Source: Anabaena azotica FACHB-119
Lineage (GTDB): Bacteria > Cyanobacteriota > Cyanobacteriia > Cyanobacteriales > Nostocaceae
NCBI RefSeq assembly: GCF_014697625.1
Contig: NZ_JACJSG010000001.1
Coordinates: 1-64,000 of the forward strand
Direction: 5' to 3'
DNA: 64,000 nt
The notes under the pieces are model-generated. The model ran no database searches. It was not told where the DNA came from and saw only the letters and a program-made list of their open reading frames with translations. This document shows, in pieces, positions 1-6,635 of this stretch. The first letter of the stretch is position 1. Every line of letters begins with the position of its first letter. Position numbers and translations under genes: made by a program.

Positions 1-96
1 AGAACAGCTATGTCTTATCGATTTTTTGATTGGTTGACTCTCAACCGTGACGTGTTTGCTGCTTACAAAGCTAGTTTGGGCTTTATTTGGGCTTAA
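1..96 (+). CDS. Possible C-terminal end of a gene entering from the left
   Basis: The frame is open from the window edge and stops at a TAA ending at 96. An internal ATG at 10 would give only 28 residues, rich in aromatics (Phe, Trp, Tyr). It could be the tail of a gene that starts outside the window or a chance open stretch. I do not recognise a family. Its end lies only 8 bases from the end of the convergent remnant at 104-220. Confidence 0.25.
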   Translation, partial: RTAMSYRFFDWLTLNRDVFAAYKASLGFIWA

Positions 97-103
97 TTTT
101 TGT

Positions 104-220
104 TTAAGTCCCGTTAAGAGATGACTTAAAAGGCTGAAAATGTCCTGAAGCATTATCAGCAAATTTAGTTTTATTTAGAGCATCTCCTCCTTTCTTAGCA
201 AGATATACCACCCATGCCAT
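104..220 (-). pseudogene. Orphan toxin-junction cassette remnant
   Basis: This short frame (ATG at 220, TAA at 104) repeats part of the large toxin gene at 705-2612. Residues such as YLAKKGGDAL and NKTKFA match YLAKKGADAF and SKTKFA of the toxin (about residues 465-481), and the DNA is clearly alike between about 158-215 and 1183-1235. After the shared stretch the sequence diverges (ADNASGHFQPF) and stops. Polymorphic toxin loci often carry, after the immunity gene, displaced cassettes that keep the junction sequence and an alternative C-terminus. This fits such a cassette in decay, because no full toxin domain follows. Confidence 0.6.
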
Positions 221-221
221 T

Positions 222-689
222 TTATTCATCACTTTCAAGAAATGGGATTTCTGCTAATTCTCTTCCACTACACAAAGCCTCAATTGCATCAATACCTGAA
301 TCCCCAACAAAGACCAGAAAATCATCATAACCTGCATAAACTTGACCTTCAGGAGTCATCATCAAAATCATGTAGCCTCGATTAGATTCACCAATAACAC
401 AGAGTGGAACACCAATACGGTCACTATAATCTTGTACCCTCTCAGGATAAATATTTCCTACTGCTTGTGGAACATTAAAGTGAAAATCATCTTCTAATTG
501 AGGAACTCGTTTATGAGGATATTTGACATGAAGACCTCCAAAACAACTCAAAAATTTCATAACATTAGGATAGATTGAATAACCTTCTGATTCTAAAATC
601 TCCTTGTATTCACTTGTATCTATGTTTCGTGATTCATGCCATTCGGCTTGCTCAAGTAATCTCGTTGTTTCTTCAGAAAAAACTGCCAT
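222..689 (-). CDS. SUKH-family (SMI1/KNR4-like) immunity protein
   Basis: A 155-residue soluble protein. The pattern of an N-terminal helix with W-H-E-S-R-N, then Y-P-N-V-M-K-F-L-S-C-F-G-G-L, and a C-terminal GYDDFLVFVGDSG segment fits SUKH superfamily proteins, probably the SUKH-3 group. Many of these neutralise toxins encoded just upstream, and SUKH proteins commonly pair with deaminase toxins. The gene lies 15 bases after the toxin gene on the same strand, the usual toxin-immunity order. I chose ATG at 689, which has AAGGA upstream; an in-frame TTG at 701 is less likely. The expected role is to bind the toxin's deaminase domain in the producing cell. Family level is fairly sure; the partner assignment is inferred from position. 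Confidence 0.72.
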   Translation of the reverse strand: MAVFSEETTRLLEQAEWHESRNIDTSEYKEILESEGYSIYPNVMKFLSCFGGLHVKYPHKRVPQLEDDFHFNVPQAVGNIYPERVQDYSDRIGVPLCVIGESNRGYMILMMTPEGQVYAGYDDFLVFVGDSGIDAIEALCSGRELAEIPFLESDE

Positions 690-704
690 ATTTAACTTCA
701 ATCC

Positions 705-2612
705 TTATTTGCTAGATTGGGGTATGTCACTGGTAATCGTTGCCCCCTCAGTTGTGATTTGACAATTTGCACATCGAGAAAAGGCTTCACCCGTTTGAGT
801 TCTAACAGTATGAACTTCCAGGTTCGTTATTTTAGCACCGTCAAGTAAAGCCTGATTAACTGCCTTAAATTCAGCACAATTGTTTACTGGCCAAGTTTCA
901 AGACTGGGGTTTGGCATACGAGCTTGAAGTAAAGGATGGATTGTTTGAGGATATGGTCTTCCACTCGTGGCATAATAAACCTTACCAGTTGATACATCTA
1001 CTACCGCAGAAGTAGCAGTAGGTATTTTTTTCTTTGGTAACGAACTACGAAGTTCAGACGCTTTTGTTTCAGCCGCAGATTTAGCTTTCCCACTATTGAT
1101 TTTCTGCCTCGTTGTCTTCAACTGTTGACGTTCTTTCAACCACTGCATTAAAGGTTTTTCGCCAACAGTTTGAGCAAATTTAGTTTTACTAAAAGCATCT
1201 GCTCCTTTCTTAGCAAGATATGCTACCAATGCCAGCAAAATTGCATCTACTAAGCTTCCTAAAGCTTCTGCTAAACTCTTAGCTGCCTCCTCAAGTTTTT
1301 TCCGATCACCATTAGCAGTCCAGGCAAGTGTAATAAATTGACCCAACTGTGATAATAGATTACTAGCAATGCCAAAAACGGCTTCTACAAGCATCTTTAA
1401 ACCATAAATTTCCAGAATTAGAAGCCCAACTTCAAATCCTATTTCTGCTCCAGGTATTGCACCTACACCACCAGCAAACGCACCAATTAAAGCTCCAACA
1501 GCAGTGCTTCCTGCTAAGATGATTGCCGCCTCTTTCGCAAACTTTATTAATCCCTCTAGCAGTCCTTTTGCACTGTTAGCAACGTGTCTGGCAATAGCAT
1601 CAGGAATATACTGACTCGAAAGTTGACAAGCTAACTTAAAATCTTCAATTTTTTGGTCTATTTTCTTTAGGGTTCGGGATACTTCACCTGTAACTGTTCC
1701 ACTCCCCACATCCATTCTTGCTGCTACACCAAAACTAGGAATCCATAAATCTACATCTGCAATTAGTTCAGTATTTGCGGCATCTCTCCCAGGAATAACA
1801 GCATTAGCTAATCCACCAGGCTTTACTTTAAACGCTTCTGGTTTATTAAAAGCTCGAATTGCATTGATAAAATGATTAATATTTTGATCTGGTGTGCTTT
1901 CGTTTCCTTGAATCCCATATATTCTTTTGACTAGATGCCAAAAGTTTTCACCGGATTTTACTTTGATCAGACTCAGCGCCGGATCTTGTTGAATAAGATT
2001 AGATGGTGGCAGATGTATTTTTGGCGCAAAAACATAACCAGTTTTTCCCAAAACAGCAATCTTCAGCCAACCTGATTGAGGAGTAGAATCATCTAAGGTG
2101 TAAACTCTTTGACCAAATTTTAATTGAGCTAGAGATGCTGATTGTTGCTCAGGTTTTTCGCGTAAATTTAGACCTTCTTCCCGAACAAATGCTACTTTAT
2201 TACCAATATTTTCAGAGTGATTACTTTTGGCCAATTGCAGGGGTGTATTTTGACGCTGAATATTACCTGTTTGCTGTACCACATGAGTTAATTCATGCGC
2301 CGTCAATTCATTGGCTTCCTGCTCATACTTATCCCCTGGCTCTCCTACCGTTAGCTTTGCTTGGGGACGACGAAAAGATATGCGGCTGATGTCATGGGGG
2401 AGAGGTTTTTTTTGAATGGTAAGTTGTTCTAAGGAACCCTCATCAACAGATTGTACTTCTTGCTTTTCGGTTGCGGTTTGAACAACATTATTTGTTGATA
2501 AACCAAAGCCCCGTGTTGGGTTTGCCAGAGTCGGAGTTGTCGGCGAGACAAGCGACGGCTGAGAAAAATCTGATGCGGTTGCTTTCTTACGGGCAAAGGT
2601 ACGATCGTTCAT
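705..2612 (-). CDS. eCIS-type polymorphic toxin with C-terminal deaminase domain
   Basis: A 635-residue multidomain toxin. The N-terminus (DRTFARKK, low complexity, then LTVGEPGDKYEQEA near 87-100 and AHELTHVVQQ at 105-114) resembles proteins carrying the eCIS-core/DUF4157 metallopeptidase-like domain, but most of that domain between KYEQEA and the HExxH helix is missing. An SH3-like segment follows (about 138-200), then a LysM-like segment (about 214-260) and a glycine-rich hydrophobic region (about 360-440) that could cross or insert into membranes. The C-terminus (about 535-635) has NNCAEF with C579-A-E581 and C614-x-x-C617, the zinc and catalytic pattern of YwqJ-like nucleic-acid deaminases. 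A strong GGAGG five bases before ATG 2612 decides the start; an upstream ATG at 2624 lacks one. Predicted to be a nucleotide or nucleic-acid deaminating effector neutralised by the SUKH protein downstream. Confidence 0.75.
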   Translation of the reverse strand: MNDRTFARKKATASDFSQPSLVSPTTPTLANPTRGFGLSTNNVVQTATEKQEVQSVDEGSLEQLTIQKKPLPHDISRISFRRPQAKLTVGEPGDKYEQEANELTAHELTHVVQQTGNIQRQNTPLQLAKSNHSENIGNKVAFVREEGLNLREKPEQQSASLAQLKFGQRVYTLDDSTPQSGWLKIAVLGKTGYVFAPKIHLPPSNLIQQDPALSLIKVKSGENFWHLVKRIYGIQGNESTPDQNINHFINAIRAFNKPEAFKVKPGGLANAVIPGRDAANTELIADVDLWIPSFGVAARMDVGSGTVTGEVSRTLKKIDQKIEDFKLACQLSSQYIPDAIARHVANSAKGLLEGLIKFAKEAAIILAGSTAVGALIGAFAGGVGAIPGAEIGFEVGLLILEIYGLKMLVEAVFGIASNLLSQLGQFITLAWTANGDRKKLEEAAKSLAEALGSLVDAILLALVAYLAKKGADAFSKTKFAQTVGEKPLMQWLKERQQLKTTRQKINSGKAKSAAETKASELRSSLPKKKIPTATSAVVDVSTGKVYYATSGRPYPQTIHPLLQARMPNPSLETWPVNNCAEFKAVNQALLDGAKITNLEVHTVRTQTGEAFSRCANCQITTEGATITSDIPQSSK

Positions 2613-2726
2613 TTCTTCCTCCATTCACAGCCCAGACGGAGCTTATCTTTGTTTAGATGATTTTATAATATGTTAGACAGTGATCGCTATCGACTAAAGT
2701 CTAAGTTTGTTCTAGCAATATTAATC

Positions 2727-2921
2727 TCAAGCAGAAATTGCTCTACTACTCTCATAGGAGTAATGATTCCCAAGCCCCATCGAAAGGACATTACCATCTG
2801 GGGTATAGAGTAACCAATGCTCGTAATCTTGAGAGTAAATTGCAAACACTCTTAGTACCACCTGCTGTTCAAAGGTAAAAACCGCATCACAGGCAGGGGA
2901 TAATAATTCAATAGAATGCAA
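2727..2921 (-). pseudogene. Small hypothetical, possibly 5'-truncated gene
   Basis: About 64 residues of protein-like sequence (for example HWLLYTPDGNVLS) ending in a TGA at 2727. No ATG begins it: a TTG at 2921 is the first start-type codon considered, and the same frame stays open upstream to a stop near 2990 with plausible helical sequence. This looks like a gene that has lost its start or uses TTG. I do not recognise a function. Confidence 0.35.
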
Positions 2922-2945
2922 AGTTAGATTTTCTAAACAATGAAT

Positions 2946-3069
2946 TGCTGTTTCTAATTTTTTGGTTAATTTGATGGCAGGCTTGGCTGCTTATACTTAT
3001 TTGCCTAAAAAACCATCTATTGATATTTATCCAAAAGACTTGCCTGCTCTACCTCCTGCCATTTTTTAG
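2946..3069 (+). pseudogene. Probable transposase C-terminal remnant
   Basis: An open stretch reading SNFLVNLMAGLAAYTYLPKK and ending in IFPs-like PPAIF before a TAG resembles the hydrophobic-basic end of a DDE transposase, though I cannot fix the family. It has no start and overlaps the opposite-strand remnant. Just after it, 3074-3087 matches the terminal inverted repeat of the element at 50892-51142, so the area looks like mobile-element debris. Confidence 0.3.
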
Positions 3070-3073
3070 CTCC

Positions 3074-3087
3074 GTCGAACTCACGTT
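3074..3087. repeat. Solo copy of a miniature-element terminus
   Basis: The 14 bases GTCGAACTCACGTT equal the right terminus of the inverted-repeat element ending at 51142. No partner terminus is seen nearby, so this is probably a remnant. Between it and the xisI gene (to 3269) I see nothing else. Confidence 0.4.
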
Positions 3088-3269
3088 GGTTTAGGATGGC
3101 TGTGGCTACGGCTGATGATTTTGGGTGTAAAGCGAAAATAATTTTATCAGTTGCAATATTACAGATGATGTCTCATAAAAAGATAATTTAAGAGCCTAAC
3201 TCACCACCATATAATTAATAGCTACCTGTTCCTTTATTTATACCGAACTCAGGTTACTATAGTTTTTAT

Positions 3270-3593
3270 TTAAGCTATTATTTTATTCTCTTGTGGAGAT
3301 ACAAAAGCTAAAATAATATCTTCTTCTGCAATACCTTGTGCAATTAAATCTTGAGTAATTCCTGATTCTATTCCATCATATTCAATAATTACTTTTTCTC
3401 CTGATAAAATTAGGTAAATTAGATTACCTCTAACTCGTTTACCTCTGTCCCATCCTGTCTGCATCAGGGCATACCTATCTTGAGACTCATCAAAAATAGT
3501 ATCTAACCTGATGTTGCCATGAGATGGTCTTAATTTTGAGTATTGAGTGACTACTTCCTTAACTATTTGACGGTAAAAGTTTAGTTTATCCAT
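3270..3593 (-). CDS. xisI: XisI-family protein (fdxN-element excision controlling factor)
   Basis: A 107-residue protein matching the XisI family across its length: MDKLNFYRQIVKEVV at the start, an IRLDTIFDESQDRYALMQTGW core, and the closing pattern GIAEEDIILAFVSPQ. XisI and XisH were found as factors needed for excision of the fdxN element in Anabaena heterocysts, but the family is very widespread and its biochemical role is unclear. It usually sits directly after xisH; no xisH is present here, so this copy is solitary. ATG at 3593 has no competing start. Confidence 0.85.
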   Translation of the reverse strand: MDKLNFYRQIVKEVVTQYSKLRPSHGNIRLDTIFDESQDRYALMQTGWDRGKRVRGNLIYLILSGEKVIIEYDGIESGITQDLIAQGIAEEDIILAFVSPQENKIIA

Positions 3594-3630
3594 TTTGTTG
3601 TTTCCGCTTTTTGCAAATTTATAATAATCA

Positions 3631-4860
3631 TTAGTGGGTGTTTGATGAATTATCTGGTGGTAATATTAATCTTTCTGCTTCCGCCTGCTGCATTTCGGCT
3701 ACCATCTGTTGGCTACGACGTAAATATGCGACAAATAATAAAATTGTAAAACCGATGATGGCAAGACCAAGGACACCATCGCTAAAGGTGTTGTATGAAC
3801 CGTGTAACACCGCAGCTAAGGACACGCCAATAAAGATAATTTGTCGTTGTCGAGAAGGGTTAATTGCTGCTAGTCCGAGAAAGTAGCCGACGATTCCGGC
3901 TAAGATGGCATGGAACAAGGGGAGTGAGACGAAGCGAATGGTGTTTGCCAAAATATATGAACCGAAACCAGATTGACCTCTGGCTAAGTTGAAAGCATAT
4001 AGTATGGAGTATGAACCACCTTCGGCGATCGCAAATCCTAATCCTGACATAGCACCATAAAATGCGCCTGTCAATGGTTCAGTTAATTTTCTAGGACGCA
4101 GCAAAAATAAATACACTGGTAAGGCTTTACAAGTTTCTTCTAATACTCCCACGCCGAGAACAAAGCCGATTAACTGGGGAATAATCCCCAAATTCGATTC
4201 TGTCGCCGCGTAAAGTAGCTGGAATAAGGGAAATTGCTGAATTGACAGGAGTAAAGGAATACCAATAATTGCTGTGAAGAAAACACACTTTAGCGTCTCG
4301 CGCCAAGAAAACCAAGTGGGTTTGATTAAGTTGTATAAAACTACGCCCCAAATACTGGCGTAGTAGATCCCTAATATCCAAGCTGTTTGTTCTAAATTGG
4401 CGGGGTTGGCAATTAAGCCGATAACTAGCGGAAATAGTCCAAAAAATAACAATAGTTTTACCGTATTACTGCTATACAGTTCGGCACTAAACACATCTTG
4501 ATAAGGAATGAGTGAAGCAAGTTTAAACGTCCGTAGGGTGGCTATAAAGGTGGCTGTTTTCGCCTGCTGCTTTACCAGAATGAACATTTCTTCCCAGTCG
4601 GGGAAGGGTTCATTAGGTCTACGGCCATAAACCCGTACAGTATTAATTAATCTTGGTTGCCAAGTCGAAAGTTCCTGACGAATAAATGCCATAGATGAGG
4701 CTTGATCAGGAATCTGCTCAGATTCTAAGATTAATTGTAAACAACCATCCTCAAGACTAGCTTTGGCAATAATGCCCTGTGGTTGAAAATAGAGATTCAT
4801 CAACCAGGCGATCGCATTTATATCGCCTTGTTTAGCAAATTGTAAATAGTCGTTGGTCAT
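3631..4860 (-). CDS. PrsW-family intramembrane protease with N-terminal cyanobacterial module
   Basis: A 409-residue protein. Residues 1-100 form a soluble module (QGDINAIAWLMN, LEDGCLQLILE, VRVYGRRPNEPFPDW) that also begins the protein at 61407-62336. From about 130 there are several membrane segments with the PrsW signature: E241-E242-x-x-K245 in VLEETCK, a second motif FAIAEGG near 276-282, and later histidines in LPLFHAI and LHGSYN. PrsW proteins are glutamic-type intramembrane proteases; Bacillus PrsW cleaves an anti-sigma factor. The substrate here is unknown. The C-terminal tail is cytosolic and charged. Confidence 0.78.
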   Translation of the reverse strand: MTNDYLQFAKQGDINAIAWLMNLYFQPQGIIAKASLEDGCLQLILESEQIPDQASSMAFIRQELSTWQPRLINTVRVYGRRPNEPFPDWEEMFILVKQQAKTATFIATLRTFKLASLIPYQDVFSAELYSSNTVKLLLFFGLFPLVIGLIANPANLEQTAWILGIYYASIWGVVLYNLIKPTWFSWRETLKCVFFTAIIGIPLLLSIQQFPLFQLLYAATESNLGIIPQLIGFVLGVGVLEETCKALPVYLFLLRPRKLTEPLTGAFYGAMSGLGFAIAEGGSYSILYAFNLARGQSGFGSYILANTIRFVSLPLFHAILAGIVGYFLGLAAINPSRQRQIIFIGVSLAAVLHGSYNTFSDGVLGLAIIGFTILLFVAYLRRSQQMVAEMQQAEAERLILPPDNSSNTH

Positions 4861-4880
4861 TGGTCATTAGTTATTAGTAA

Positions 4881-4908
4881 GTAGAGACGCGATTAATCGC
4901 GTCTGTAC
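4881..4908. repeat. 28-bp palindrome, GTAGAGACGCGATTA type
   Basis: A nearly perfect palindrome with arms GTAGAGACGCGATT and its complement (one mismatch: GTCTGTAC instead of GTCTCTAC). The same palindrome occurs perfectly at 39933-39960 inside a tnpB gene. A dispersed cyanobacterial palindromic repeat. Confidence 0.8.
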
Positions 4909-5041
4909 AGTCCACAGTCCACCCCACCCATTACCTTAGTTTTAACTCGTTATAAGCATATAAGACTGTAACCTAGATTGGAAAACCACTGACAACTGAC
5001 CACTGACAAATAAAAACTGACACACAAAGCGCATTGACGCT

Positions 5042-5062
5042 CCCACAACTTGAAGTCGTGGG
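5042..5062. repeat. Right-end hairpin of the first IS605 element
   Basis: Imperfect hairpin CCCACAACTT/AAGTCGTGGG immediately downstream of tnpB. Such hairpins are the recognition structures at IS200/IS605 ends, and the tnpB-associated guide RNA (omega RNA) normally ends just past this structure. Confidence 0.7.
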
Positions 5063-5071
5063 ATTCTTGCT

Positions 5072-6250
5072 TCATTCAGCCGACTTACTTAAAGGAGTTT
5101 CCCCACTTAAGCAGAGGTCGTTCTGTCCACAAGCTTTAGATTCCGTCCGCCCGACGGTACTTTTTAGTCCTTTATTCAAAATCATAATTGCTGCATTGTG
5201 GTCACGGTGCATAACTGTCCCACAAGAATGACATTTATGGGTGCGAGTGGACAAAGATTTTTTAACTCGTGTCCCACAAACAGAACAATCTTGAGATGTG
5301 TAGTGTGGTGCAACTGCTATTACCCAAGTGTCAAAAACTTTGGCGTAGTAGTCCACCCAATCAGTGAACAATGACCACGAGGCATCGCTAATAGATTTAG
5401 CTAAATGATGGTTTTTAACCAGATTTTTTACCTGCAAGTCCTCATAAACTACCAAGTCGTTTGACTGGACTAGAGTTCTTGCTGTCTTCACAGCAAAATC
5501 TTTCCTCTGTCTACTTACCTTGAGGTGCTTTTTAGCTAGTTTTTTAACAGCATGGGCGCGATTAGAAGAACTTTTTTTACATTTAGAAGCCAGGCGTTGT
5601 TTACGTTTCAAAGACTTCTCGGATTTACGCAGAAGTCTAGGGTTTTCGACTATTTTACCATCAGAATCAGTGTAGAAAAATTCAAGCCCTAAATCAATTC
5701 CTACTTGCTTACCATTATGTTGATGAGTAAGCGTGCGTTCTACATCAACACAAAATTGGCAATAATAACCGTCAGCACGTTTAAGTATTCTTACTCGCTT
5801 AATCTGTTGGATAGAGTAGAAACTTAAGTTACGAGTACCAACTAATTTCAGCCTACCAATATTAAAACCATCACTAAATGAGATGTATTTTCTATCATTA
5901 GAAAGCTGCCAACCACTGGTTTTGTACTCTACAGAATGACCACGTTTTTTAAATCGTGGAAATCCTTTCTTAAGAGGTTTCTTGGCTTTACAATTATCGT
6001 AGAAACGTTTGATTGCCAGCCATGCCCTATCAGCAGAAGCTTGACGAGCCATAGAGTTAAGCTTATCTGCAAAATCAAACTCTTTGGCTAAAACAGCACA
6101 AAGCTTTTGCAGGTCGTTTTTACCAACGTCTTTATGGTCTATCCAATGTCTTAAAGCTTTGTTACGGATAAACAAAGCAGTTCTAATAGCTTCATCTATT
6201 GAATTATACTGATTTTGTTTACCCTTCAACTTAGCTTCTAAAACTAGCAT
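5072..6250 (-). CDS. tnpB: TnpB RNA-guided nuclease (IS605 accessory protein)
   Basis: A 392-residue TnpB of usual length. The RuvC-like catalytic acidic residues are visible: Asp in VGIDLGLEFF, Glu in LVVYEDLQVKNLVK and Asp in HRDHNAA near the C-terminus. A zinc ribbon is formed by CSVCG and CHSCG. TnpB proteins are RNA-guided DNA nucleases that use an RNA transcribed from the element's right end and help keep the element in place. ATG at 6250 starts directly before MLVLEAKLKG. The paralogue at 38990-40234 is clearly homologous. All catalytic residues are intact, so the protein may be active. Confidence 0.92.
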   Translation of the reverse strand: MLVLEAKLKGKQNQYNSIDEAIRTALFIRNKALRHWIDHKDVGKNDLQKLCAVLAKEFDFADKLNSMARQASADRAWLAIKRFYDNCKAKKPLKKGFPRFKKRGHSVEYKTSGWQLSNDRKYISFSDGFNIGRLKLVGTRNLSFYSIQQIKRVRILKRADGYYCQFCVDVERTLTHQHNGKQVGIDLGLEFFYTDSDGKIVENPRLLRKSEKSLKRKQRLASKCKKSSSNRAHAVKKLAKKHLKVSRQRKDFAVKTARTLVQSNDLVVYEDLQVKNLVKNHHLAKSISDASWSLFTDWVDYYAKVFDTWVIAVAPHYTSQDCSVCGTRVKKSLSTRTHKCHSCGTVMHRDHNAAIMILNKGLKSTVGRTESKACGQNDLCLSGETPLSKSAE

Positions 6251-6313
6251 CGTTTCGACCTATTGACGATAAATATAGGATATCATAGTTGTGTTCATAT
6301 AAGCAACACAGGT

Positions 6314-6454
6314 ATGAGGGATATTAGATTAAGTATTAGAGTTCCTGAACATGAAATGAGAATTTTGGAAAAATATGCAGAAAAAACAAAACGAACCAAG
6401 ACTGACTTAGTTCGTGAATGGATACGTTCGCTAGAAAAGAAAGACTGCACCTAA
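6314..6454 (+). CDS. Small ribbon-helix-helix (CopG-type) protein in the IS element
   Basis: A 46-residue protein, MRDIRLSIRVPEHEMRILEK at its start, then KTKRTKTDLVREWIRSLEK, a ribbon-helix-helix fold pattern (beta strand IRLSIRVP followed by two helices). It is divergent from tnpB with 63 bases between the starts. Likely a DNA-binding regulator of tnpB or of the shared promoter. I chose ATG at 6314; a TTG at 6263 in frame would add residues unlike the family. Confidence 0.7.
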   Translation: MRDIRLSIRVPEHEMRILEKYAEKTKRTKTDLVREWIRSLEKKDCT

Positions 6455-6471
6455 AGGTGCTACGCATTCAT

Positions 6472-6533
6472 CCCACCCCTAAAGGACACAAAATCCTGAA
6501 AATTTTTGGGATTTTCAGGATGTTGTTGGTGGG
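6472..6533. repeat. Split IS left-end stem containing a nested palindrome
   Basis: CCCACC at 6472-6477 can pair with GGTGGG at 6528-6533. Between them a near-perfect palindrome has arms ATCCTGAAAAT (6493-6503) and ATTTTCAGGAT (6511-6521). The arrangement looks like an ordinary IS605 left-end hairpin interrupted by a second palindromic insert. Confidence 0.5.
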
Positions 6534-6635
6534 CTTTCTGCTCTAATACTTGTAAACTAAAGATTCAGAAGCATAATGCCTTTAGCTCAAGTTCCATTGT
6601 CCTCTGTGCCTCTGCGGCTTATATAACCAAACCCC

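Larger units (their letters stand above)
5020..6540 (-). mobile_element. IS200/IS605-family element with tnpB and a small RHH gene
   Basis: The element holds tnpB on the minus strand and a short ribbon-helix-helix gene divergent from it. Its right end carries the hairpin 5042-5062 (arms CCCACAACTT / AAGTCGTGGG), 9 bases past the tnpB stop. The left end seems to be CCCACCCCTAAAGG (6472-6485) pairing with GGTGGG (6528-6533), with a second palindrome lodged between them. No tnpA is present, so movement would need a transposase in trans. Exact boundaries are not fixed. Confidence 0.7.

Noticed and set aside
2135..2656. Two plus-strand open frames opposite the start of the toxin gene
   Set aside because: They lie wholly inside the minus-strand toxin gene, whose protein has recognisable domains and a strong ribosome site. 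The plus frames have no family features.
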